This document shows, piece after piece, positions 54,092 through 62,550 of a stretch of 64,000 nt of DNA. Made by a program: the position numbers and the translations under genes. Positions within the stretch are counted from its first letter, which is position 1. Every line of letters starts with the position of its first letter. The stretch spans positions 992,001 through 1,056,000 of the forward strand of contig NZ_JADIKF010000040.1 in assembly GCF_016904945.1 (NCBI RefSeq). Direction: 5' to 3'. The notes beneath the pieces were generated by a model that was not told the DNA's origin, ran no database searches, and saw only the letters and a list, made by a program, of their open reading frames with translations. The DNA comes from Dyella mobilis. GTDB taxonomy: Bacteria > Pseudomonadota > Gammaproteobacteria > Xanthomonadales > Rhodanobacteraceae.

Positions 54092-54741
54092 GGGCACGTC
54101 CCCGAGCTGAAACTGGTCGAAACGATCGTTCCGCCGGTCATGACGACTTTGATGTGGTTGTTGGTGCTGAGTGAGCTGTTGCATATGTCCGCGACGGCGG
54201 GCGAGGTCGATGACGCCGACACCGGCGTGGTCGTCCCGGCGACGTAGCCGATTCCAAGCGGGGTAAAGCGCACGGCAGTGATATCGCCATGCAATTGCAC
54301 CGGCGACGTGAGGCCAACCTCCCCCGTCTGCACCGTCGTCGTGGAACTGCTCGAAGACGGCACCTTGGTCACCACCGCTCCCGCCGGTTGCGACAGTGCG
54401 GAACAGGCCGAACCAAGCTTGTCGGATTGATTGTTGCTGGACGAATCACTGCAAAACTGGGTATCCGCGTTGGTCTTGACCGCTTCCATACGCGCGAGGT
54501 TGAGCGCGGCCACCATGTCATTGGCGGTGGTCGTCAGCCGGTAGTTGTTGACCATCACGATGAAGTTCGGGATGGCGTACATCAATAAAACGACGCCTAT
54601 CACCATCGTTACCAGCAGCTCGATCAGGGTAAAGCCGCGGCATGGCTTGCTTGAGGCACGAGAGAACCGGCGCACGGGGACATGCCCCTCCGCCGGATGA
54701 CGCGCACCACAGACCTCCGCTGGCGCGACAAAGCAATGCAT
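54088..54741 (-). CDS. fimT: GspH/FimT family pseudopilin
   Basis: A 217-residue minor pilin and the first gene of the cluster. The prepilin site RG-FTLIELLVTMVIGVVLLM and the FimT/GspH pattern NDMVAALNLARMEAVK are present. The C-terminal domain contains paired cysteines and runs of Ser/Thr (SSSSSTTTVQTG). ATG 54741 (AGGGGGA about 10 nt upstream) gives a 36-residue leader; a GTG at about 54678 would shorten it. It probably carries the operon's main promoter upstream. Confidence 0.9.
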   Translation of the reverse strand: MHCFVAPAEVCGARHPAEGHVPVRRFSRASSKPCRGFTLIELLVTMVIGVVLLMYAIPNFIVMVNNYRLTTTANDMVAALNLARMEAVKTNADTQFCSDSSSNNQSDKLGSACSALSQPAGAVVTKVPSSSSSTTTVQTGEVGLTSPVQLHGDITAVRFTPLGIGYVAGTTTPVSASSTSPAVADICNSSLSTNNHIKVVMTGGTIVSTSFSSGTCP

Positions 54742-55055
54742 AGCTGGTGTTCCCCCTTAGGCCCCTGGCGGCAAGTGTACGCATCCCACAGCAGCCCATC
54801 AGGGCAAAGCTCACATAATGAAAGGTATTTCTGACAGACGGCCAGATTTCCCCGATAAGTGGCGCCCGATGCCCGCCGAGATTTGCGCTTCTTCACAAGG
54901 CAATCGTGACCTCCGTCGCCGCTGTCAATCGACCCTGCCGACCCCGCGCATCCCTGGTGGCCCATAACCCCGAAAGGCATACCCCATCGGTAAAAGGTTC
55001 CTTCAACCATCGCAGGAGCGGATAATTGGCGCCCCTCGACACAAGCGGCTGTGAA
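54742..55055. promoter_or_regulatory. Divergent gap between fimT operon and rapA
   Basis: A 314-bp region without a convincing gene. It must hold the promoter of the minor-pilin operon (minus) and that of rapA (plus). An AT-richer patch at 54810-54850 is the best candidate for the pilus promoter, but I found no clean -35/-10 or -24/-12 boxes. Confidence 0.35.
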
Positions 55056-57896
55056 ATGTACGTACCCGGTCAACGCTGGATCTCCACCGCCGAGCCCGAG
55101 CTCGGCCTCGGCACCGTGCTGCGCGTCGAAGGACGCGGCGTGCAGGTGCTGTTTGCCAAATCCGGCGTGTTGCGCCCTTATGCCGTGGATTCGGCGCCCC
55201 TGGTCCGCGCCGAGTTCCGCGCCGGGCAGCGGGTCGCCGGCAAGGGCATTGCCTTCCTGGTGGAGCGGATCGAGGAGCGCGAAGGGCTGCTGGTGTACCG
55301 CGGCGAGGGCCGCGAGCTGCACGAAGGGCAGCTCGACGACGAACAGAGCGTCAGCCAGGCCGATGACCGCCTGATCGGCGGCCGCACCGACCCCGCGCAC
55401 CACTTCGAGCTGCGCCTGGAGGGCCTCAAGCGCCGCGCCGACGCCCGCCGCTCAGCCAGCTGGGGCTTGGGCGCCGCGCGTATCGGGCTGGTGCCGCATC
55501 AGCTGCGCGTGGCCGGCATTGCCGCATCGCGTCATCCGCCGCGCGTGCTGCTGGCTGACGAAGTGGGCCTGGGCAAGACCATCGAAGCGGGCATGATCAT
55601 CGCTCGCCAGATCGCCACCGGCCGCGCCTCGCGCGTGCTAGTGCTGCTGCCCGACACCCTGGTCTACCAGTGGTTTGTGGAGTTGCTGCGGCGCTTCAAC
55701 CTCAGCTTCGCCATCTACGACGAGGAACGCTGCGAAGCGGTGGAAAAGTCCGACGGCGGTCACAACCCGTTCGAAGACGAACAATTGGTCATCGCCGACT
55801 TCAGCTTCCTCGAACACAGCCCCAGGCGCATCGAGGAGCTGCTGGACGCCCCCTGGGACCTGCTGGTGGTCGACGAAGCCCATCACCTGGCCTGGACCCC
55901 CGAAGCGGCCAGCCCGCGCTACACGCTGGTCGAGCGGCTTGCCGCCGTCACACCGGGCGTGATCCTGCTTACCGCCACCCCGGAGCAGTTGGGTCGCAGC
56001 GGCCACTTCGCGCGCCTGCGCCTGCTCGATCCGCAGCGTTATCACGACTTGGACCTGTACCTGGCCGAATCCGAGCGCTTCCAGGCGCTTTCACACATCG
56101 CAGACAAATTGCTGGAACGCACGCCGCTGGAAGCCGCTGAGCTTGAAGTTTTGCGCGTCGCGTTCGAGGGCGATGCCGCACTGCAAGCCCATCTCGCCGA
56201 CACGAGCAAGCCCGAACACAGCCGCGAGCTGGTCGCCGCACTGATCGATCGCCACGGCACCGGCCGCTCGATGTTCCGCAACCGCCGCGCCGGCATCGGC
56301 GGCTTCCCCAAGCGCATCCCCAGCTGGGAGCTGATCGACGCCGACGGCCTGGACGAAAGCACGCGCCAGGCCCTGCTCGGCGAATTCCACACCGATATCC
56401 AGCAGCCGGTGCCGGTAGTCGACGTGGACTACGACAACGATCCGCGCATCGACACGCTGGTCGACCTGCTGGAACGGCACCCGCAAGACAAATTCCTGCT
56501 GATCTGCCGCAGCCAGGCCAAAGTGATGGCGCTGGAAGAAGCCCTGCGCACGCGCACCGGCGCGGGCATCGCGCGCTTCCACGAAGGCCTGGGCATCGTG
56601 CAGCGCGACCGCAACGCGGCCTACTTCGCACAGGCCGACGGCGCACGCCTGCTGATCTGCTCGGAAATCGGTTCGGAAGGCCGCAACTTCCAGTTCGCGC
56701 ACCGCCTGGTGCTGTGGGACTTGCCGCTCGACCCGGACCTGCTCGAACAGCGCATCGGCCGCCTGGACCGCATCGGCCAGAAGCACGATATCAGCATCCA
56801 CATCATCGCCGTCGCCGATAGCGCGCAGCACGTGCTGGCGCGCTGGTACGACGAAGGCGTGGACGCATTCCGCACCAGCCCCGCCGACGGCCGCGAACTG
56901 CTGCGTCGCTTCGGCGAACCGCTGACCCGACTGGCCGACGAACATGCCCGCGGCGACGACCAGCGCGACCAGGAGCTGGATGTACTGCTCGCCGAAACGC
57001 GCGCCAGCCACGAGCAGATGGCCGAGCTGATCCGCGCCGGCCGCGACCACCTGCTGGAACTCGCCGCCAGCCGCGACCTGCATGCCGACGAACTGGCGCA
57101 GGCGTTCCGCCGTGAGGACAACGACCCGTCGCGCGATGTCTTCCAACAGCGCTTGCTCGAATCCTTCGGCATTCACGCCGAAGAACTCGGCGGCAACGTC
57201 GTGCTGCTCGATCCGCAATACCTGTCCACCGACGCCCTGCCCGGTTTCGCCGAAGGCCCGACCTCCATCACCTTCTCGCGCGACGTGGCATTGGCCCGCG
57301 AAGAACTGCCGCTGCTGCGCCTGGATCATCCGATCATCAGCGGCGCACTCGATCTGGCGCTGTCCAGCGAGCGTGGCAACGCCGCATTCATGGTCGACGA
57401 CGCCTTGCCGCCGCGCAGCGCGCTGCTGCAAGCGGTGTACGTGCTGGAATGCGTCGCCTCGCGTCAGCTCGATGCCGAACGCTTCCTGCCCACGCAACCC
57501 ATCGTGGCCACCATCGACACCAAGCTCACCGAGCGCGCCGGCTTCCATCCCAGCGACGGCTCGCTGCGCAAGGCCGCCGAGCGCAACATCGAAGTGCCGC
57601 GCTATCGCAAATTCCTCAACAAGCTGGTGCCGCCGATGCTGGAAAAAGCCGAGGCAGCCGCCGCCCTGCGCGCGCAAACCAGCATCGCCGAGGCCGTCGA
57701 CGAAGCCAGGGAAACGCTGGATGCCGAACTGGCACGCCTGCGCGCCTTGCAAGCGATCAACTTGTCGATCGGCGAAGCGGAAGTGACCCGTGTGGAAGAA
57801 GAACGCGCCGCGCTGCTCTCCGCGCTGCCGCAAGCGCGCTTGCGCCTTGATGCCGTGCGCTTCGTGGTAAGCCCTGATTTCCTGGCGCTGCGCTGA
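55056..57896 (+). CDS. rapA: RNA polymerase-associated helicase RapA (HepA)
   Basis: A 946-residue Swi2/Snf2-family ATPase that recycles stalled RNA polymerase. The N-terminal Tudor-like part opens with MYVPGQRWISTAEPELGLG. The helicase core has the Walker A DEVGLGKTIEAGM, DEAH in VVDEAHHLAW, LLTATPEQLG, and the C-terminal lobe SEIGSEGRNFQFAHRLVLWD plus LEQRIGRLDRIGQ. A long RapA-specific C-terminal domain follows. ATG 55056 matches the family start and is preferred to an upstream TTG. Confidence 0.97.
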   Translation: MYVPGQRWISTAEPELGLGTVLRVEGRGVQVLFAKSGVLRPYAVDSAPLVRAEFRAGQRVAGKGIAFLVERIEEREGLLVYRGEGRELHEGQLDDEQSVSQADDRLIGGRTDPAHHFELRLEGLKRRADARRSASWGLGAARIGLVPHQLRVAGIAASRHPPRVLLADEVGLGKTIEAGMIIARQIATGRASRVLVLLPDTLVYQWFVELLRRFNLSFAIYDEERCEAVEKSDGGHNPFEDEQLVIADFSFLEHSPRRIEELLDAPWDLLVVDEAHHLAWTPEAASPRYTLVERLAAVTPGVILLTATPEQLGRSGHFARLRLLDPQRYHDLDLYLAESERFQALSHIADKLLERTPLEAAELEVLRVAFEGDAALQAHLADTSKPEHSRELVAALIDRHGTGRSMFRNRRAGIGGFPKRIPSWELIDADGLDESTRQALLGEFHTDIQQPVPVVDVDYDNDPRIDTLVDLLERHPQDKFLLICRSQAKVMALEEALRTRTGAGIARFHEGLGIVQRDRNAAYFAQADGARLLICSEIGSEGRNFQFAHRLVLWDLPLDPDLLEQRIGRLDRIGQKHDISIHIIAVADSAQHVLARWYDEGVDAFRTSPADGRELLRRFGEPLTRLADEHARGDDQRDQELDVLLAETRASHEQMAELIRAGRDHLLELAASRDLHADELAQAFRREDNDPSRDVFQQRLLESFGIHAEELGGNVVLLDPQYLSTDALPGFAEGPTSITFSRDVALAREELPLLRLDHPIISGALDLALSSERGNAAFMVDDALPPRSALLQAVYVLECVASRQLDAERFLPTQPIVATIDTKLTERAGFHPSDGSLRKAAERNIEVPRYRKFLNKLVPPMLEKAEAAAALRAQTSIAEAVDEARETLDAELARLRALQAINLSIGEAEVTRVEEERAALLSALPQARLRLDAVRFVVSPDFLALR

Positions 57897-57920
57897 GTCC
57901 CCACACATACGTCTGCTAGC

Positions 57921-57949
57921 AAACCCTCTCCCATTGGGAGAGGGTTTTT
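57921..57949 (+). terminator. Terminator after rapA
   Basis: A perfect 12-bp stem (57921-57932 with 57936-57947), a 3-nt loop and a T run to 57949. Confidence 0.92.
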
Positions 57950-58372
57950 CGTATGTGCGTCAGGATTCACCTAATCACTCCATCCGCAACCGCCGACATA
58001 CAACCGTCTGGCAAAGTGGAGAATGGGCAACGTCGGGCGTGCTCCGTGCTTTTCGGGAAATCGCACACCCGACGTATGAAGTGAAGTGCGCGGATCGCAA
58101 GAGCTACCAACTCAAACGATCCGCTGGCCACCACCAACTGAAAGAGAGTTGATCATGGTTAAACCCATCATACGGCACACGTGCACCCCCGCACCCCACC
58201 CGTGCCACATTTCGAGTCACTTCACACGCGTCCGGACAGGGCGACGTCGGGCCATCCCGGGTAGCGGATAAAGCCATATCGGCCGGTATCGCTTTTCCGT
58301 GCAGGATTTTCCTGCAACCCATCACGCCGTGTGCAATGCACGGCGTGACTTAACGCTCATGGAGTGACGACA
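57950..58372 (+). other. Intergenic stretch with one possible small ORF
   Basis: 423 bp between the rapA terminator and the XAC0095-family gene, with no recognised gene. A 38-codon frame at 58155-58271 (ATG preceded by GAGAG at 6 nt, rich in His, Arg and Pro) is possible but unsupported by any family. GTGCAATGCACGGCGTG near 58330 forms a small palindrome just before the next ribosome site. Confidence 0.3.
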
Positions 58373-58633
58373 ATGACCAAGCGCCTCAACGAGGACGCCG
58401 CCGCGTCCGGCTATCTGCTGACCGAAAAAAATTATCTGCGATTGGAAAAAGTTCGCGATCAACTCCTGCTGATCGCTAACTTCATCACCGCCGTAACGCA
58501 GGAAGAAGAGGACATCCCCCTACAAGTAACACGCAGCGCTTTCAGCCAATGCCTGGAAAGCTTTGCCGATCAGATCGACGTGGCATTGACGACAACGGAA
58601 TGGCGCAAGCGCGCAAACCGTAGGCTGGGTTAG
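58373..58633 (+). CDS. XAC0095-family small protein
   Basis: An 86-residue protein matching the XAC0095-like family known from xanthomonads. The core is GYLLTEKNYLRLEKVRDQLLL, then a variable acidic segment (TQEEEDIPLQV), then FSQCLESFADQIDVAL. Function unknown. ATG 58373 has GGAG at 8 nt, better than a GTG at 58364. The last codons and the TAG stop (58631-58633) lie inside a REP-like repeat, so the repeat has supplied this gene's end. Confidence 0.8.
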   Translation: MTKRLNEDAAASGYLLTEKNYLRLEKVRDQLLLIANFITAVTQEEEDIPLQVTRSAFSQCLESFADQIDVALTTTEWRKRANRRLG

Positions 58634-58705
58634 CGCAGCGTAACCCAGCGATGGCGATCGGGATGTCGGGTTACCCCCGGATCAACTCCGGGGCAATCCA
58701 ACCCA
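58620..58705. repeat. REP-like extragenic repeat (copy 2)
   Basis: Hairpin GCTGGGTTA/TAACCCAGC around GCGCAGCG (58624-58649), sharing GGGTTAGCGCAGCGTAACCC with the copy at 38187-38266. It is followed by a decayed second hairpin (GGGTTACCCCCGG and CCGGGGCAATCC). It lies between the XAC0095-family gene and the convergent permease. Confidence 0.75.
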
Positions 58706-58721
58706 CGTCTTACGGCTGCGA

Positions 58722-60089
58722 TTACACCGTGCTTGCATCGGCACCCAACGCACTCATGCGCCGTCCCACGCCAAACACCACGTACGCCACGCTCAGCAGC
58801 GCCACCCACAGCGCGCCAACATACAGCGCCACGCGCGTATCCGGGCTGTAGCCCAACATCACCAGCACAAAGGTGAGGAAGGCCAGGCACACCAGGCTGC
58901 TCAACGGCCACACACGCAGCGGAAACGCGGTGGCACCGTGGCGGCGACGGAAGCTGAAGTGGGCGATCAACACCATCATCCACGTCCACACGGTGTTGAA
59001 CGACAAGATCGACATCATCATCGCGAAGATGCGCCCCGGCAGCAGGTAGTTCAGCACCACGCCAACCACCAGGCACGCCATGCACGCCAGCACGCTGCGC
59101 GTCGGCACGCCGTCCTTGCTCACCTTGCCCAAGAACGCCGGTGCCTGCTTCTTGTGCGACAGGCTGTACAGCATGCGGCTGCCGCTGAAGGTGGTGCTGT
59201 TGAAGCCCGACAAAGCCGCGGTGATCACCACGAAATTGATCACGCCTGCAGCCTGGTGAATGCCCAGCTTGGCGAACGTGGTCACGAACGGGCTGCCCTG
59301 CGTACCGAGCTGATTCCATGGATAGATCGCCATGATCACCAGCAGCGCACCCACGTAGAAAATCAGAATGCGCCACAGCACCGAATTGACCGCGCGCGGA
59401 ATGGTGCGCGAGGGGTTTGCCGCCTCGCCCGCGGCCATGCCGATGGTCTCGATGCCGCCGAAGGCGAACACTACGATCGGCAACGCCAGCAGCATGCCGC
59501 TCACGCCGTTCGGGAACCAGCCACCGTGATTCCACAGATTGCCCAGGCCCACCGGATGGCCGCCATTGCCCAGGCCAAACCAGATCATGCACGCGCCACC
59601 GATGATCATCAGCACCACGGTCACCACCTTGATCATGGTGAACCAGAATTCCATTTCGCCGTACACGCGCACGGCCATCAGGTTCAGCCCGCCGATCATC
59701 ACCACGCTGCCGAACACCCAGATCCACTGCGGAAGTTCGGGAAACCATTCCTTCATGTAGATGCCCACGCCGGTGCTTTCGGCCATGCCCACGCCCACCA
59801 TCAGCAGCCAGTAGTTCCAGCCGGTGAGGTAGCCGGCGAACGGCCCAAGATAGCGATGTGCATAGCTGCTGAAAGAGCCTGCCACCGGATCTTGCACCGC
59901 CATCTCGCCCAGCGCGCGCATGATGATGTAGATCATCAAGCCGCCGAACATGTAGGCGAAGATCACCGACGGACCCGCCATCTGGATGGAGTTGGCCGAG
60001 CCAAGGAACAGGCCCGTACCAATGGCCATGCCCAGCGCCATGAAGGTGATGAGGCGCGAATTGAGGCCGCGCTGCAGGTGTTGGGTCAT
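58722..60089 (-). CDS. APC-family amino-acid permease (ProY/AnsP-like)
   Basis: A 455-residue inner-membrane permease with 12 predicted helices. The amino-acid transporter opening is clear: LNSRLITFMALGMAIGTGLFLGS and the helix 3 motif RALGEMAVQDPVAGSFSSYA. It also has GFNSTTFSGSRMLYSLSHKKQAP. Closest in feel to proline-, GABA- or aromatic-amino-acid-type permeases; the substrate is not certain. Confidence 0.9.
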   Translation of the reverse strand: MTQHLQRGLNSRLITFMALGMAIGTGLFLGSANSIQMAGPSVIFAYMFGGLMIYIIMRALGEMAVQDPVAGSFSSYAHRYLGPFAGYLTGWNYWLLMVGVGMAESTGVGIYMKEWFPELPQWIWVFGSVVMIGGLNLMAVRVYGEMEFWFTMIKVVTVVLMIIGGACMIWFGLGNGGHPVGLGNLWNHGGWFPNGVSGMLLALPIVVFAFGGIETIGMAAGEAANPSRTIPRAVNSVLWRILIFYVGALLVIMAIYPWNQLGTQGSPFVTTFAKLGIHQAAGVINFVVITAALSGFNSTTFSGSRMLYSLSHKKQAPAFLGKVSKDGVPTRSVLACMACLVVGVVLNYLLPGRIFAMMMSILSFNTVWTWMMVLIAHFSFRRRHGATAFPLRVWPLSSLVCLAFLTFVLVMLGYSPDTRVALYVGALWVALLSVAYVVFGVGRRMSALGADASTV

Positions 60090-60116
60090 GGATGAAGCCC
60101 GTCGGTAAGTGTTTTA

Positions 60117-60767
60117 TCAGCGCATCAAGCGGCGGTTCGGTTTGATCGGCAGCTTGCCGCGCCAGTATTCGATCATCAGGAAGCCGCCCAGCATACCGCC
60201 GAGATGGGCGTAGTGAGCAATACCCGGCAGTGTATTGGTCACACCGAAGAAAAGCTCAACTAGCGCATAGCCCGGCACCAGCACCCAGGCCGAAATGGGT
60301 ATGGGAATTGGAAACACGATGATCTTCTCACGCGGATAAAGCATGCCGAAGGCAAGCAGCACACCAAAGACCCCGCCCGACGCACCGAGTGTTGGATAGA
60401 CATCGTGAGCGAACCGGGCAACGACCAACTGAGTGAGCCCGGCAGTAATGAGACACACGAAGTAGTAGATCGTGAAATTTCGCTTTCCAAGCACTGGCTC
60501 CACGATGCGGCCGAACATAAACAAACCGAACATGTTCGAGAAAATGTGCAGGTATCCGCCGTGCAGAAAGCCGTAGGTAAGCAACTGCCAGAACCTGAAG
60601 CCTACTGATACAACGGAGCCATCAGCCGCCCGGAGCATCTGATCTGCACCAAGTGGCCAAAGCGCGAAATGCACCAACAGATAGTCCCCGATCACCTGCT
60701 GCAGCAAGAACAGGGCGACGTTGGCGACAATCAGATTACGGGTAATGGGAGGGAGGCGAATTGGCAT
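60117..60767 (-). CDS. Rhomboid family intramembrane serine protease
   Basis: A 216-residue six-helix protease. The catalytic Ser is in LGASGGVFGVLLAFGML, the catalytic His in HYAHLGGMLGGF, and the oxyanion-region motif is LTYGFLHGGYLHIFSNMFGL. ATG 60767 opens the usual short basic N-terminus. It stands between the permease and a terminator serving the NlpC/P60 gene. Confidence 0.93.
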   Translation of the reverse strand: MPIRLPPITRNLIVANVALFLLQQVIGDYLLVHFALWPLGADQMLRAADGSVVSVGFRFWQLLTYGFLHGGYLHIFSNMFGLFMFGRIVEPVLGKRNFTIYYFVCLITAGLTQLVVARFAHDVYPTLGASGGVFGVLLAFGMLYPREKIIVFPIPIPISAWVLVPGYALVELFFGVTNTLPGIAHYAHLGGMLGGFLMIEYWRGKLPIKPNRRLMR

Positions 60768-60815
60768 AGAAACGTCCGGCACGACTCGCTCTAGTATCGA
60801 GCACCTCTCATCCAA

Positions 60816-60844
60816 CAAAAAGGCCACCGCGAGGGTGGCCTTTT
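60816..60844 (-). terminator. Terminator of the NlpC/P60 gene
   Basis: Stem GGCCACC/GGTGGCC (60822-60828 with 60834-60840), a 5-nt loop, and flanking A/T runs giving TTTTTG on the minus strand after the stem. Confidence 0.88.
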
Positions 60845-60866
60845 GCATGAATTGCCTGCGGAGCGA

Positions 60867-61583
60867 TCAGCCGTTGTGCGTGCTCAGATCGATCTGCGCC
60901 ATCGCATCCGGACGGCGTGCGCCGGCAAAGTGCTTCGACCAGTAGCTGTCGCCAAGGTTGTCCACGCGCACCGACTCGCCGCGGCGCGGCGAATGGATGA
61001 ACTGGCCGTCGCTGAGGTAGATGCCGACGTGCGAGACGCGGCCCTTGCCGTGGCGGCCGGCCGTGCGGAAGAACACCAGGTCGCCCGGCTGCATGTCGTC
61101 GCGGCGAACGATGTGGCCGATCAGGTACTGCGAGGCGGAGTTGCTCGGCAGCTCCAGGCCCAGCGCACGTTCGAACACGTAGCGCACGAAGCCGCTGCAA
61201 TCGAAACCGTGGGAAGGATCGCGGCCGCCGCGCACGTAGCGCACGTGACGCAGCTGCATGGCCAGGCCGATCAGCATGTCGCGCAGGCCCTGCGCGGTCT
61301 TGGCGTCGCTGAACTGGGCGGTGATGTCGTCGCCGGCGGCGTCTGCATCGGTGTTCGCAGCGTTCTTGGCGTCAGCCAGGGCGGCGATCGGAAGCTGGGT
61401 GGGAATCGTGGACTGCGCCAGGGAAGGCGCGGGCGTAAAGGCAGCCAGGGGATTCAACAGCGAAGTGGAGATCTTTCCGGAAATCTGTGCCTGCATGCCG
61501 TCGTCGACGGAAGCTGCGAGGACCGGGCTTGAAAAGCACATAGCCGTGGCCAGCGCGGCGAGTACGAGTCGCGTTTTAGGCAT
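60867..61583 (-). CDS. NlpC/P60 (C40) family peptidase, secreted
   Basis: A 238-residue periplasmic murein hydrolase with a cleavable signal peptide (VLAAS, about 24). A spacer of about 85 residues rich in Ala and Asp precedes the catalytic domain, which has FDCSGF with Cys129, SHVGIY with His185 and FIHSP with His197. This is the second C40 hydrolase in the window and, unlike the first, is not lipidated. Its 270-bp upstream region contains an AT-only palindrome. A terminator follows the stop. Confidence 0.92.
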   Translation of the reverse strand: MPKTRLVLAALATAMCFSSPVLAASVDDGMQAQISGKISTSLLNPLAAFTPAPSLAQSTIPTQLPIAALADAKNAANTDADAAGDDITAQFSDAKTAQGLRDMLIGLAMQLRHVRYVRGGRDPSHGFDCSGFVRYVFERALGLELPSNSASQYLIGHIVRRDDMQPGDLVFFRTAGRHGKGRVSHVGIYLSDGQFIHSPRRGESVRVDNLGDSYWSKHFAGARRPDAMAQIDLSTHNG

Positions 61584-61742
61584 TAGGTGGATCTCTGGGC
61601 GGTAACTTAGTCCGGTCGTCGCCCCCTGCGGCGACCGTGACGAAGCAGTGAAGGTAACAAAGCAACTCCCCCCACATGTTCGGATGAAGTTAACTGAACC
61701 CCGTCGTTTGCAAAATCAGGCAATGCCCTGATGTCGACATAA

Positions 61743-61764
61743 TTATTTGTTTTTAAACAAATAA
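61743..61764. promoter_or_regulatory. AT-only palindrome upstream of the NlpC/P60 gene
   Basis: A 10-bp perfect inverted repeat TTATTTGTTT/AAACAAATAA with a 2-nt spacer, in a 30-bp island almost free of G/C. It is either a regulator site in a long leader or a weak terminator for yggS read on the minus strand. Confidence 0.5.
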
Positions 61765-61853
61765 AAATGAGAAGTTACAGATTGTAGGCGAGCGGGCCTG
61801 AAATTTTTAGGCAACATTAACGCCAGAATCGCGAAGAACCTCACAATTTTGTC

Positions 61854-62546
61854 CTAGTGACGCCCCCCAAAAATGGCCGTACCGATGCGTATTTCCGTCG
61901 CTCCCTCAGCGATGGCAAGGGGAAAATCGCCGCTCATGCCCATGGAAAGCCGCGGCAGGTCGTGGCCTTCGGCCGCGCTGCGATCGCGCAGCTCGCGCAG
62001 ACGGCGAAAGCAGGCTCGCACCTCGCCGGCATCCTCGGACAGGGTGGCCAGGGTCATCAGGCCGCGCACGTGCAACGTGGGATAGGCTCGCAGTGCCACC
62101 AGGAAGGCCGGCAGTTCCCCGGGAGGCAGGCCGGTCTTGCTCTCCTCACTGGCCGTCTTCACCTGCACCAGAACGTCCAGGCTGCGGCCTTCGAGCTGCA
62201 GCCGGTGATGCAGGGCTTCGGCCAAGTCCAGCCGATCCAGCGATTGCACCTCGTGAGCGAGCCGGGCCACGTCCTTGGCCTTGTTGGTCTGCAGGTGACC
62301 GATCACCACCCACTCGATCGCCTCGCCGGCCAGGGCCGCCGCCTTGTCGCGGACTTCCTGCACCTTGTTCTCGCCGAAGCGATGCAAGCCCAGGCCCAAG
62401 GCGGCGCGGACGGTGTCCGCGCCGAAGGTCTTGCTGACCGGAAGAATGGTCACCTCGGCCGGGTCGCGACCGGCCGCCTGGCAGGCCTCGTCGACCCGCC
62501 GGCGTACCGCGGCCCAGTTGGCGGCCAGTTGCGCGGCATCGGTCAA
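61854..62546 (-). CDS. yggS: YggS/PipY family PLP homeostasis protein
   Basis: A 230-residue PLP-binding protein that buffers free pyridoxal phosphate and affects amino-acid balance. The PLP lysine is in ILPVSKTFGADTVRAAL. HRFGENKVQEVRDKAAAL, WVVIGHLQTNKAKDVARL and LSMGMSGDFPLAIAEGATEI are all family landmarks. No ATG lies near the family start, so TTG 62546 (GCGGGG about 8 nt upstream) is used. It begins 4 bp after the stop of the M20 dipeptidase gene, so the two are probably co-transcribed. Confidence 0.92.
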   Translation of the reverse strand: MTDAAQLAANWAAVRRRVDEACQAAGRDPAEVTILPVSKTFGADTVRAALGLGLHRFGENKVQEVRDKAAALAGEAIEWVVIGHLQTNKAKDVARLAHEVQSLDRLDLAEALHHRLQLEGRSLDVLVQVKTASEESKTGLPPGELPAFLVALRAYPTLHVRGLMTLATLSEDAGEVRACFRRLRELRDRSAAEGHDLPRLSMGMSGDFPLAIAEGATEIRIGTAIFGGRH

Positions 62547-62550
62547 CGGA

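Noticed and set aside
54742-54860. Possible sigma-54 promoter for the pilus operon
   Set aside because: A TGGGATGCGTACACTTGC stretch resembles the consensus, but the GG to GC spacing is 13, not the required 10.
56091-57908. 605-codon minus-strand frame opposite rapA
   Set aside because: Antisense shadow without any motif; rapA is complete in the other direction.
61584-61853. A c-di-GMP or other riboswitch in the leader of the NlpC/P60 gene
   Set aside because: I looked for conserved GEMM-type elements in the 270-bp region and found none; only generic hairpins and the AT palindrome are visible.
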